From: CBDBIK01 sp965206145
Lineage (GTDB): Bacteria; Pseudomonadota; Alphaproteobacteria; TMED109
Length of the DNA: 64,000 nucleotides
Reading direction: 5' to 3'
NCBI GenBank assembly: GCA_965206145.1
Contig: CBDBIK010000009.1
Span: forward strand, 372,001-436,000
Shown: piece by piece, positions 51,518-60,129 of the stretch
Position numbering within the stretch: position 1 is the stretch's first letter
How the letters are laid out: every line of letters begins with the position of its first letter
Notes under the pieces: model-generated
Told to the model about the DNA's origin: nothing
Database searches by the model: none
The model's input: only the letters and a program-made list of their open reading frames with translations
Made by a program: the position numbers and the translations under genes

Positions 51518-53434
51518 ATGGCCGTGCACAAGGCAGAGACACACAAGTTTGAGGCGGAGGTCGGGAAGTTGCTCGACCTCATGGTCAACGCCCTCTACAG
51601 CCAAAGAGATGTATTTCTTCGCGAGTTGATCTCCAACGCGGCGGACGCAACCGATCGGCTTCGTTATGCAGCCATCGATCGGCCGGAACTGCTGGGCGAT
51701 GATCCGGCTCCCGCGATCACGCTCACGCTCGACAAAAAGGCTCGCTTGCTCACCGTTGAGGACAATGGGATTGGCATGGCCCGAGACGACTTGGTGCGCG
51801 AACTAGGCACCATCGCTCGCTCGGGCACGAAGACGTTCCTCGAACGGCTGGCTTCCGAGAAAGGGAGTGATCGAAAGGACGCAAACCTCATCGGTCAGTT
51901 CGGGGTTGGCTTCTATTCCTCCTTCATGGTTTCCGAGAAGGTTGTCGTGGAAAGTGTTGCTGCGGGTTCGAATGAGGGATGGGCCTGGATCTCGGACGGA
52001 CAGGGCTCATACGAAATTTCACCTTCGGAACGAAAAGAGCGCGGCACCTCGATCCTTCTCCATCTCCGCAAGGACGCGAAGGAATACTTGGAGCCCGAAC
52101 GGATCCGGCATGTTGTCAAGACATGGTCCGATCATGTCCCGATTTCCGTCCGGCTTCGGGAGAATCCGGACGCTTCGCCCGAGACACTAAACGAGGCGTC
52201 CGCCTTGTGGACACGACCGCGGAGCGCGATCAAGCCCGAGCAGTACTTGTCGCTTTATCGCGATATCGGACATGTTTTCGATGAACCCTGGATCACGCTT
52301 CACAACCGGGCCGAGGGGAAGATCTCGTACGTGACGTTGCTTTTCATTCCCACCGAGCAGCCCATGGATCTGTTCGATCCGGAGAGAAGGCCCAATCTCC
52401 GGCTTTTCGCCAAGCGCGTGTTCATCACCGACCGAACTGATGCGCTTGTTCCAGCATGGCTTCGGTTCGTACGGGGCATCGTCGATTCCGAAGATCTCCC
52501 TCTCAACGTGAGTCGCGAGACGTTGCAGCACGACCCTCGCGTTGCGCGTCTGCGTCGCACCGTCATTACCCGTGTGTTCAAGGCCCTCGAGGGCAAGGCG
52601 GAGAAAGCTGCGGACGAATACGCTCGATTTTGGGGTCGGTTTGGGCCGGTGCTGAAGGAGGGAATTTATGAAGATCAGGAATGGCGCGAGAGGCTTCTCG
52701 CGCTTGCGCGGTTCCGTTCCACCGCATCGACCGAGCCGGAGGGTCTGACCAGTCTTGAGGATTATGTAGAACGGATGAAGGAGAAGCAGGACGAGATTTA
52801 CTACCTCATTGGCGAGGATCCCAAGCAGCTTGATGACAGTCCACAGATCGAGGGTTTTCGTGATCGGGGGCTCGAGGTATTGCTGCTGTCCGATCCGGTT
52901 GACAGTTTTTGGACAGGCAGGGTCGACGGCTACGAGGGCAAACGGTTCCGTTCCGTAACCCGGGGCGGCATTGATTTTTCCCGGTTCCCGTCAGGGACGG
53001 AGAAGGACGGAAAGAGAAAGAAAAAGGAGGCATCTGCGGACGGAAGCCATTCGGATAAGCTCCTCGGACGGTTCAAGCTTGCCCTTGGCGACGAGGTGGC
53101 CGATGTGATGGTGTCGGAACGACTGACCGAAAGCCCTGCCTGCTTGGTTGCACCTGAGGTGGGGATGGATATCGAGGTGGAGAGGATTCTTCAGCGCCAT
53201 GGTCAGATCCAGGAGATTTCTCGCAGGGTCCTGGAAATCAACCCCAAGAGCAATGTCGTGCGTGCGCTGGCGGCCGAGGGTGTGAAGGACCAGGATTTCG
53301 AGGATGGAGCGAAGGTTTTGCTCGACCAAGCCCGGTTACTTGCCGGAGAGCGAATTCCCGATGCGGCAGCTTTCGCGCGAAGGGTGAACCGGCTGGTTGA
53401 GCGCGGTGTCGCGCCCGATGAATCGGGAGGCTAG
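51518..53434 (+). CDS. htpG: chaperone HtpG (Hsp90)
   Basis: 638 residues from ATG 51518, preceded by GAGGAG. N-terminal ATPase domain has FLRELISNAADATDRLRY, LTVEDNGIGMARDDLVRELGTIARSGT and LIGQFGVGFYSSFMV. The middle domain has PLNVSRETLQHD, and the dimerisation domain CLVAPEVGMDIEVERILQRHG, PKSNVVRALA. It helps fold or hold stress-damaged proteins. It ends with a 4-base convergent overlap with the DUF1223 gene. Confidence 0.97.
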   Translation: MAVHKAETHKFEAEVGKLLDLMVNALYSQRDVFLRELISNAADATDRLRYAAIDRPELLGDDPAPAITLTLDKKARLLTVEDNGIGMARDDLVRELGTIARSGTKTFLERLASEKGSDRKDANLIGQFGVGFYSSFMVSEKVVVESVAAGSNEGWAWISDGQGSYEISPSERKERGTSILLHLRKDAKEYLEPERIRHVVKTWSDHVPISVRLRENPDASPETLNEASALWTRPRSAIKPEQYLSLYRDIGHVFDEPWITLHNRAEGKISYVTLLFIPTEQPMDLFDPERRPNLRLFAKRVFITDRTDALVPAWLRFVRGIVDSEDLPLNVSRETLQHDPRVARLRRTVITRVFKALEGKAEKAADEYARFWGRFGPVLKEGIYEDQEWRERLLALARFRSTASTEPEGLTSLEDYVERMKEKQDEIYYLIGEDPKQLDDSPQIEGFRDRGLEVLLLSDPVDSFWTGRVDGYEGKRFRSVTRGGIDFSRFPSGTEKDGKRKKKEASADGSHSDKLLGRFKLALGDEVADVMVSERLTESPACLVAPEVGMDIEVERILQRHGQIQEISRRVLEINPKSNVVRALAAEGVKDQDFEDGAKVLLDQARLLAGERIPDAAAFARRVNRLVERGVAPDESGG

Positions 53435-54138
53435 TCGGCGGTGGCGCAGGCGATCAGTCCGCCCTGCTCGGTGCGCTGCACGATGACCGCCGCGATCTCT
53501 CCAGGATGTTCACCGGCTGTCCATTTACCAAGCGGGATCCGACCCGCCTTGCCGTCCCAGTCGGCGACCTTTCGGTAGGTCCGGACCACATTGAAGGTGG
53601 GAAGTTTGCGTCCACGGTTCTCGCCTGCCCGAATGTTGCTCTCCTGGCGCCGGTCAAAGCGCACGAAGTAGATCTCGCCGGGTACGGAACTAGGACCGAG
53701 GACAGCCACGTGGCCAGTTTCGTCTTGGACGAGGAGTAATGAAACGGACGGAGTGTTCGTCTCGGCTTTCACATGGTGCATGACCCGACGGCTAAGTGAG
53801 CCCACGTCTTGGCGGCGTCCCGAGATCACCATTTGCGGCGTGTACACCGATCCCTTGGAGAGTCGTTTTGCGTAGCGTCTCTGGCGATCGGTCGCCCACG
53901 GGGCGGCGAATCGGTCTTCCCAGCCTATGTAGTCCCAGTAGTCGACGTGGAATGAGAGTGCAAGCACGTCGGGCTGCTCCGAGAGCCTTGCCAGAACGGC
54001 GTGTGCAGGCGGGCACGAGGAACACCCTTCTGAAGTGAAGAGTTCGACCAGGACGGAGTGCTGCTCTGCCTTCGCCGAGATAGCACCGAGGGCAATTCCG
54101 CAGACGAGAAGGAGTGCGGAAGTGGGAATTCGGATCAT
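53431..54138 (-). CDS. DUF1223 thioredoxin-like periplasmic protein
   Basis: 235 residues. Signal peptide (about 1-24, ending ISAKA), then VLVELFTSEGCSSCPPAHAVLARL with a CSSC pair near residue 39-42, FHVDYWDYIGWEDRFAAP and YTPQMVISGRR. The family has a thioredoxin-like fold and is common in alphaproteobacteria next to metabolic genes; function unproven, perhaps thiol redox in the periplasm. A gap of 66 bases separates it from acnA upstream. Confidence 0.9.
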   Translation of the reverse strand: MIRIPTSALLLVCGIALGAISAKAEQHSVLVELFTSEGCSSCPPAHAVLARLSEQPDVLALSFHVDYWDYIGWEDRFAAPWATDRQRRYAKRLSKGSVYTPQMVISGRRQDVGSLSRRVMHHVKAETNTPSVSLLLVQDETGHVAVLGPSSVPGEIYFVRFDRRQESNIRAGENRGRKLPTFNVVRTYRKVADWDGKAGRIPLGKWTAGEHPGEIAAVIVQRTEQGGLIACATAD

Positions 54139-54204
54139 GGCGTTTCGCTCGTGATTTCAGGAAACCTAAAGGAACTATATAGGGCGCGTTTCCGTTCGGC
54201 CCAC

Positions 54205-56841
54205 TCAGTTCGCGTCCGCTGTCCCGGTCATCCGCCGCAACACAAGGGGCAGGATGCCGCCGCTGCGGAAGCAATTTGCCTCCTCGGCGGTATCGATGCG
54301 GCAGTCGAGGCGGAATCGGTCAGTTTTTCCGCCCACGCGGTGGACGTCGAGGACGAGTTCGGCCCGCGGGGCGACGCCGTCTGCAAGTCCGAGGACATCG
54401 AAGGTTTCAGAACCGTCAAGGCCGAGATCGGTGGTGCGTGTGGCATCGGAGAAGACGAGCGGAAGGACGCCCATGCCGACCAGGTTCGAGCGATGGATGC
54501 GCTCGAAACTTTCCGCGATGACCGCCCGCACGCCTAGTAACTTGGTGCCTTTGGCGGCCCAGTCGCGTGAGGATCCGGTGCCATACTCGCGCCCGGCAAG
54601 GACCACGAGAGGCACGCCTTCTTCCCTGTAGCGTTCAGTGGCGGCGAAGACCGTCATCGTTGTTCCGCTAGGCATGTGGCGCGTGAAACCGCCCTCGGTT
54701 CCCGGCGCTAGCGTGTTGCGTATGCGCACGTTGGCGAAGGTTCCTCGGATCATGACCTCATGGTTGCCACGTCGCGCGCCGTACGAGTTGAACTCAGCGG
54801 GGCGGACCTGGCGTTCCCTCATCCATTCGCCGGCCGGGCTGTCCTGACGGATGGCTCCGGCGGGGGAGATGTGGTCAGTGGTGATGCTGTCGCCAAGCAC
54901 AAGAAGGGCCCGTGCTCCGGAAATGTCCCCGATCTTGGCGGACGGTGTGTCCAGGTCGTCGAGGAAGGGGGGCTTGCGCACGTACGTCGAATCCTCCTGC
55001 CAGTTGTAGGTGGCACCGCCGCCGGTTTCGATTTTTCTCCATTCTTCGGGGCCTTCGAAGACGTTGGCGTAGCGCTTGCGGAACATTGGAGGATTTAGAG
55101 CGGTGGAGATAGTGTCGGCGATTTCGGTGTTGCTCGGCCAGATGTCCTGGAGATGGACCTCGGCACCGTTTTTGTCGGTTCCGATCGGTTCATTCACAAG
55201 ATTGGTGCGCAGCGTCCCTGCGAGAGCGTAGGCGACGACGAGTGCAGGCGAAGCAAGCCAGTTCGCTCGTACGTGGGGATGGATTCTGCCCTCGAAGTTG
55301 CGGTTTCCGGACAGCACCGCGCTGACGGTGAGTCCGTCGCCGGCCTCAATTGCTGCCGAGATATCCGCATCAAGGGGGCCGGAGTTTCCGATGCAGGTGG
55401 TGCATCCGTAACCAACGAGGTGGAACCCGAGTTTCTCCAGAGGAGACGTCAGATTGGCGGCGTCGAGGTAGTCAGTTACCACCTGACTTCCTGGTGCAAG
55501 GCTGGTCTTCACCCAAGGGCGGCTTTTGAGTCCGCGCTCGATCGCCTTGCGGGCGAGCAGTCCGGCGGCAACCATTGCCGAGGGGTTCGACGTATTGGTA
55601 CAGCTCGTGATAGCGGCAATGACCACATCGCCGTTGCTGAGTGTGTAGTCCATTCCCTCGACCGGGACGCTGTTGTTGCTTCCGTTGGTGACGGCGGCCA
55701 TCGCCTTGGGCACACCACCGAGAGGGACTCGATCCTGGGGGCGCTTTGGGCCGGCGAGGCTTGGTTCGACGGAAGTGAGGTCGAGTTCGATGGTTTCAGC
55801 GAGTTCAGGCTCGGGCGAATCCTGGAAAAGCCACAGCCCCTGTTCTTTTGCGTAGGCTTCGACAAGCCGAACCCGTGCGAGCTCCCGCCCGGAGAGTTCG
55901 AGGTAGCGGATCGTCTCTCCGTCGATAGGGAAGAAGCCGCAGGTTGCGCCGTACTCGGGCGCCATGTTCGCCAAGGTAGCGCGGTCGGCGAGAGGCAAGT
56001 CTGCTAGGCCCGGACCGAAGAATTCTACGAACTTGCCCACGACACCGAGCTCGCGAAGCATACGAGTGAGCATGAGCACGAGGTCAGTGGCACCGGATCC
56101 TTCTGAGAGTTTGCCGACCAAGCGCACGCCCACGACCTCTGGGACCAGCATTGAGATCGGATGACCGAGCATCGCCGCTTCGGCTTCAATTCCGCCAACC
56201 CCCCATCCGAGTACCGAGAGGCCGTTGATCATTGTGGTGTGGCTGTCGGTGCCGACGAGTGTGTCGGGATAGGCGAGGGTGCGTTCCTCACTTTCAGAGG
56301 TCCACACCACTTGCGCGAGATGCTCCAAATTGACCTGGTGGCAGATTCCGGTGCCGGGAGGAACGACGCGGAAATTTCCGAACGCTTCCTGCCCCCAGCG
56401 GAGGAAGGCATAGCGTTCGCGGTTGCGATCGAACTCGAGATCCACGTTGCTCTTGAAGGCACCCGGGGTACCGAACCGGTCCACCATTACCGAATGATCG
56501 ATCACGAGATCGACTGGGGTCGTGGGATCGATCCGCTCGACGGGGATGCCCAGCTTCCGTGTGGCATCACGCATGGCGGCTAAGTCGGCAAGAGCAGGAA
56601 CCCCGGTGAAGTCCTGCATCAGAATGCGGGTGGGACGGAAGGAAATTTCGGGTCGCTCTCCCGCCGCGACTCTGCGCACGCTGTCGGTGTCCCCGTAGCG
56701 AAGCATGTTTTCGGCTAGCACTTTGAGTGAACGGGGAAGCCGATCAATCCCGGGTGCAAAGTGCTCCGCTTCTTTCAGGCTATGGAATTCGTAGTCAGTC
56801 CCGTCAATTTTGAGTGTGCGGAGCGTGTTTTTGGCGGTCAT
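54205..56841 (-). CDS. acnA: aconitate hydratase AcnA
   Basis: 878 residues, the IRP1/AcnA type. TSCTNTSNP and CTTCIGNSGPLD hold the [4Fe-4S] cysteines; FRPTRILMQDFTGVPALADLAAMR, YPDTLVGTDSHTTMINGLSVLGWGVGGIEAEAAMLG and REYGTGSSRDWAAKG are further signatures. It interconverts citrate and isocitrate. Its start overlaps the stop of the phosphatase-like gene (ATGA), so they are translationally coupled. Confidence 0.97.
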   Translation of the reverse strand: MTAKNTLRTLKIDGTDYEFHSLKEAEHFAPGIDRLPRSLKVLAENMLRYGDTDSVRRVAAGERPEISFRPTRILMQDFTGVPALADLAAMRDATRKLGIPVERIDPTTPVDLVIDHSVMVDRFGTPGAFKSNVDLEFDRNRERYAFLRWGQEAFGNFRVVPPGTGICHQVNLEHLAQVVWTSESEERTLAYPDTLVGTDSHTTMINGLSVLGWGVGGIEAEAAMLGHPISMLVPEVVGVRLVGKLSEGSGATDLVLMLTRMLRELGVVGKFVEFFGPGLADLPLADRATLANMAPEYGATCGFFPIDGETIRYLELSGRELARVRLVEAYAKEQGLWLFQDSPEPELAETIELDLTSVEPSLAGPKRPQDRVPLGGVPKAMAAVTNGSNNSVPVEGMDYTLSNGDVVIAAITSCTNTSNPSAMVAAGLLARKAIERGLKSRPWVKTSLAPGSQVVTDYLDAANLTSPLEKLGFHLVGYGCTTCIGNSGPLDADISAAIEAGDGLTVSAVLSGNRNFEGRIHPHVRANWLASPALVVAYALAGTLRTNLVNEPIGTDKNGAEVHLQDIWPSNTEIADTISTALNPPMFRKRYANVFEGPEEWRKIETGGGATYNWQEDSTYVRKPPFLDDLDTPSAKIGDISGARALLVLGDSITTDHISPAGAIRQDSPAGEWMRERQVRPAEFNSYGARRGNHEVMIRGTFANVRIRNTLAPGTEGGFTRHMPSGTTMTVFAATERYREEGVPLVVLAGREYGTGSSRDWAAKGTKLLGVRAVIAESFERIHRSNLVGMGVLPLVFSDATRTTDLGLDGSETFDVLGLADGVAPRAELVLDVHRVGGKTDRFRLDCRIDTAEEANCFRSGGILPLVLRRMTGTADAN

Positions 56842-57683
56842 GTCGTTTTTGCCTGTGAGTGTCTATCCGGAGAGGATAAAAGGGTACTCAACACGGCACC
56901 TTCGGCGTCAATGAGTGCTGCTCGGACCGATCCCGGCGCGCCCGGATCGAGGGTCAGGACGTGTTCGCTCTGGGCGGCTCCCCGGCGTTTCGGATCCGTG
57001 CCCCGGACGATGCGCTGGAAGGTTCCGAAGGGTGCATTGATGGAATCGAAGCCCTCGCCGCCCCACCAGAGTTCGTCGTCTTGGGTGTCGAGAGGTCGCT
57101 GAGGATCGAGTCCGGCACTGACGAATAGGATCTTGCGGTTTTCGTCGAAGGCTGCCTGGCGAAGCGAGGTGAAATAGTCCCAATGGCCATCGTGGTTCGC
57201 CATCGCATCTCTCGTTGTTTTCACGAACTGTGCGATCTCTTTGGCACCTCGTTCACAACATTTGCGAGCCTCTGCAACGTTTAGGCCGTAGGAGGAGAGG
57301 ATCGACTCGAGTCCTCGGTCGCACATCCAGTCAAAGACTTCCAGGGGCTGGATGGCCATGTGCAGGTGCATGAATTTGTCTGTCATTTCTTCACGATTGC
57401 CACGAAGGAACACCACGTCATTGGCCAAGCCTCCTGGGTGGGCGAGGGCATGGCGGCGCATCAGGAGAACAGAATCGATCGCCTTGGCGCTTTCGAGTCC
57501 CTGTCCCGGGACGTTGCCGAGGTAGACGAGACGGTCTCCGGCTTTGAACGTCTCGAGAATCTGGCGATGGATGTCGTTGAGTGCGTCGAGGTGTCCGTCG
57601 ATCGAACCGATGGCCCAAGCTCTGCGGGCACGTCCGATGGAGGCGAAGCGGGAATCCACGTTGCGACCGTTCTGCTCAGACAT
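56838..57683 (-). CDS. metallophosphoesterase-like protein lacking metal-binding residues
   Basis: 281 residues. The start of a PPP/calcineurin-like fold is clear (RAWAIGSIDGHLDALNDIHRQI, DRLVYLGNVPGQGLES, VVFLRGNREEMTDKF). The metal ligands are changed. GDxHG reads GSIDG (26-30), so Asp becomes Ser and His becomes Asp. GDxxDRG reads GNVPGQG (56-62), and GNHE reads GNREE (95-99). The protein therefore is likely not a phosphatase; it may bind a ligand or protein. It is coupled to acnA by a 4-base overlap. Confidence 0.78.
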   Translation of the reverse strand: MSEQNGRNVDSRFASIGRARRAWAIGSIDGHLDALNDIHRQILETFKAGDRLVYLGNVPGQGLESAKAIDSVLLMRRHALAHPGGLANDVVFLRGNREEMTDKFMHLHMAIQPLEVFDWMCDRGLESILSSYGLNVAEARKCCERGAKEIAQFVKTTRDAMANHDGHWDYFTSLRQAAFDENRKILFVSAGLDPQRPLDTQDDELWWGGEGFDSINAPFGTFQRIVRGTDPKRRGAAQSEHVLTLDPGAPGSVRAALIDAEGAVLSTLLSSPDRHSQAKTT

Positions 57684-57711
57684 CCTCCTCGTCCATCGCC
57701 ACGTCGTGTTG

Positions 57712-58788
57712 TCAGGTTGCCTTTCTCAGGCTCCGCTCGAGACGGTCGCCGGCCCTGTCGAGGGGAATGCTCTCGACGGCGGATATCTCCTTGGAGAATC
57801 TCAAGAGGGCTTCCTTGTAGAGCTCGCGCTCACTGAAGGATTGTTCGGGGCCGTCGGGCGGACGGTAAAGGTCTCGGAGAACTTCGGCGATTTGCACGAG
57901 GCTTCCGGAATGTAGTTTCGCTTCGTATTCCTGGGCACGGCGGCTCCACATGGTCCGCTTAATGTGGGCGGGCTCCTTCAGTGTTTGCATCGCGGTTCGA
58001 ATTTCCCTGTTCGAGCTGATTGGACGCAATCCTGATTCTGCAATCTTGGCTTTGGGGATCCGGAGGATCATCTTCTCGTTGACGAAATCCACGACAAGAA
58101 ACTCTACTTTGGTACCGCCAACGGAATGGGACTCGTTGCCCAGGATCTTCCCAGGACCGTGGGAGGGGTAGACCACCCATTTCCTTTTCTGGAAATCCGA
58201 CGCTTTCCACTTGATCGGTGGGGGAGCGTCAGCCTCACCCGTATCGGGAATCTCTGGAGTTACAGGCTGTGTTTGCCTGTCGGGTGCAGGCTTTTTCGTT
58301 TTGGCGGGTGCAGGCTTTTTCGTTTTGGCGGGTGCAGGTTTGACCTGCTTAGTCTGTCGGGTGGCTTTGGGCGTTGGTTTTTTCTCTGGGACGGACTTGG
58401 TTTGCTTGGCAGGTGTGTCTTTTGTGGTTTTGGACGCGGCGGGTTTCGTTTGCTTTGGAGTTTTGGATTTGGCTGCTTTGGACGTGGTTGTTTTGGCCAA
58501 GGCCGTCTTGGGTTTTGCCGTCCTGGGCGAGGCGGGTTTCACGGCTTTGAGTGTGGAGGATTTCGTCTGTTTGGTGATCGCGGGCTTGGATGACTTGACA
58601 GTCGCCGATTTTTTCGAGGACTTTAGTGTCTTTACTGTCTTGGTTGATTTCGTAGCTTTCTTCGGTTCCATGTTCCGTGAAAATCTGGCTTGTGCTTTCC
58701 CGGAAGCCGCTGTCGTTTTTTGCTCTGAACCCTCCGTATCTGGGCCTTTCTCGATCGTCTGCACTGCACTCTTTCCTGTCTTATTCAT
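57712..58788 (-). CDS. carD: CarD-family transcription regulator with histone H1-like N-terminal tail
   Basis: 358 residues from ATG 58788. Residues ~41-187 are nearly all Lys, Ala, Pro, Thr and Ser (KTVKTLKSSKKSATVKSSKP and exact repeats PAPAKTKK), like histone H1 or HMGA tails. Residues 199-358 are the CarD domain: FQKRKWVVYPSHGPGKILGN (RNA polymerase-binding Tudor-like part), MILRIPKAKIAESGLRPIS, then the helical DNA-binding part. CarD stabilises open promoter complexes. ATG 58671 is a second possible start; the frame's first codon, TTG 58881, lies upstream of the likely transcription start. Next to fdxA, as usual in alphaproteobacteria. Confidence 0.88.
   Translation of the reverse strand: MNKTGKSAVQTIEKGPDTEGSEQKTTAASGKAQARFSRNMEPKKATKSTKTVKTLKSSKKSATVKSSKPAITKQTKSSTLKAVKPASPRTAKPKTALAKTTTSKAAKSKTPKQTKPAASKTTKDTPAKQTKSVPEKKPTPKATRQTKQVKPAPAKTKKPAPAKTKKPAPDRQTQPVTPEIPDTGEADAPPPIKWKASDFQKRKWVVYPSHGPGKILGNESHSVGGTKVEFLVVDFVNEKMILRIPKAKIAESGLRPISSNREIRTAMQTLKEPAHIKRTMWSRRAQEYEAKLHSGSLVQIAEVLRDLYRPPDGPEQSFSERELYKEALLRFSKEISAVESIPLDRAGDRLERSLRKAT
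58281..58338. repeat. 24-bp tandem repeat inside the CarD tail
   Basis: A 24-base unit starting CGGGTGCAGGCTTTTTCGTT is present at 58281-58304 and again at 58305-58328. Ten bases of a third copy follow. It encodes the repeated PAPAKTKK peptide and suggests the tail has grown by slippage. Confidence 0.85.
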
Positions 58789-58865
58789 TTGGGATGCGCA
58801 CCCCGCACCGGCCGGTTGCGCCAACGCATTTTCGCCGCATAAGTTGATTTCGTGAGCGAGGCGGG

Positions 58866-58893
58866 AGTATAGACACTTCAAGGCTTTTGTGAA
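58866..58893 (-). promoter_or_regulatory. putative promoter for carD
   Basis: On the minus strand TTCACA (58893 down to 58888) and TATACT (58871 down to 58866) are 16 bases apart. The inferred start of transcription near 58858 leaves a leader of about 70 bases before ATG 58788. Confidence 0.5.
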
Positions 58894-59129
58894 GGGTACT
58901 TGCTGAGTGCTCGCGTTTAGCGAATATCTTCATGCTCAGAGCACTTTGCATGCTCACAACGCCTTGATTAAGGAGTTCCTCAGGACCTTAGATGCTTGGG
59001 TCTACAACCTCCTTTGAAGCCTTGAACGCTACGGATTCCGTCCGAAAACGTGATGCGGTGTTTCTGCGAAATGCCGGGAACTCGCCGCTCTGATCGGAGC
59101 GAACGATTTCTGTTCGGATTCGGAAAGGA
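58894..59129. other. intergenic region between carD promoter and fdxA
   Basis: No gene of convincing length or codon use. The stretch carries several near-inverted GAGCACT/AGTGCTC words (around 58914 and 58939), which could pair in RNA. I see no terminator with a T tract for fdxA. Confidence 0.4.
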
Positions 59130-59471
59130 TCAGCCGGCTGAGGAACCGGGATCTGGATTGAAGAATTTCTCGAATTTGCCTTCCATACCTTCGTAATTCT
59201 CACCGTCAGCAGGAGGTTCCCCCTTACGGGTGATGTTGGGCCAGGTCTCGGCGTACTGCTCGTTGTGTTTCAACCATTTTTTCGCTTCCCCTTCATTGTC
59301 GGGGAGAATTGCCTCGGCGGGGCATTCCGGCTCGCACACACCGCAGTCAATGCACTCGTCGGGGTGGATGACGAGCATGTTTTCGCCTTCATAGAAACAG
59401 TCCACAGGACAGACCTCGACGCAGTCCATGTACTTGCAACGGATACACGCTTCGGTGACGATGTAGGTCAT
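59130..59471 (-). CDS. fdxA: 7Fe-8S ferredoxin FdxA
   Basis: 113 residues. CIRCKYMDCVEVCPVDCFYEGENMLVIHPDECIDCGVCEPECPAEAI carries the cysteines for one 3Fe-4S and one 4Fe-4S cluster. The C-terminal EGEAKKWLKHNEQYAETWPNITRKGEPP tail is the alphaproteobacterial FdxA hallmark. It transfers electrons in the cytoplasm. It overlaps the TerB-like gene (ATGA) upstream and precedes carD. Confidence 0.97.
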   Translation of the reverse strand: MTYIVTEACIRCKYMDCVEVCPVDCFYEGENMLVIHPDECIDCGVCEPECPAEAILPDNEGEAKKWLKHNEQYAETWPNITRKGEPPADGENYEGMEGKFEKFFNPDPGSSAG

Positions 59472-59935
59472 GGGGCCTCCTTAGGGGCGGACGAATTGGC
59501 GGCGCGCTTTCGCGCCTCGGCACGGGCCCGGTCCGACACGTGCAGGAGTCCCGCGAGTCGACGGATGAGCATGTCCTCATGCGGGTCGATGGAGCCGTCC
59601 GCATAGGCGACACGCCATAACAAGTGAAGCAGTTCGGCGCGTTCGTCAACGTTCCAGAAGTCGTTGAGCTTGCGGGTGAAGCGATAGAGGGACGTGGCTT
59701 TTCCCGCTTCTGCCTCTCCGGAGGCGAGAAGTTCCTCGGCCTGCTCTTTGCTGGTGTCGAAACGCTTGGAAAGTAGGGACAGGATCGTGTCCCGTTCCGC
59801 TTTGTCGAAGTTCTCATCCATGCCGGCGGCTTCGACGAGAAGGGCTGCGCAGGCGATGCGAACCGCTTCCTCACCTCCATCTTCCGGCGCCGGGAGGTTG
59901 TCGCTTGCGAGGGCGGCTTTCAGTCTGGCGAGCAT
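59468..59935 (-). CDS. TerB/DjlA-like helical protein
   Basis: About 155 residues from ATG 59935. The helical TerB-like domain has VRIACAALLVEAAGMDENFDKAERDTILSLLSKRF and AELLHLLWRVAYADGSIDPHEDMLIRRLAGLLHVSD, with acidic ADGSIDPHE loops as in tellurite-resistance TerB. Real tellurite function is not implied. The open frame runs to 60106, but a -10-like TACAAT (59999 down to 59994) suggests a later start. It overlaps fdxA by ATGA. Confidence 0.8.
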   Translation of the reverse strand: MLARLKAALASDNLPAPEDGGEEAVRIACAALLVEAAGMDENFDKAERDTILSLLSKRFDTSKEQAEELLASGEAEAGKATSLYRFTRKLNDFWNVDERAELLHLLWRVAYADGSIDPHEDMLIRRLAGLLHVSDRARAEARKRAANSSAPKEAP

Positions 59936-60047
59936 CGTTTGAGTTGCCGCACCTGCATTGGAGAAAATCCCCGCCTGGCTCCCTTGGTAGCACATTGTAG
60001 ATGAAGTAGGCGGATAAAAATTTTGGTCCGATTTGTCTTCGGGTCTC

Positions 60048-60075
60048 TTGACGTTTCTTGCACTATCGGCACAAT
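60048..60075 (+). promoter_or_regulatory. putative promoter for the cupin gene
   Basis: TTGACG (60048-60053) and CACAAT (60070-60075) are 16 bases apart, about 55 bases before the cupin start, in the gap divergent to the TerB-like gene. Confidence 0.4.
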
Positions 60076-60129
60076 GGACAAAAATAGAACGACATTCTCT
60101 TGTCACGCGAGACTTGGAGGTAATTGTTC

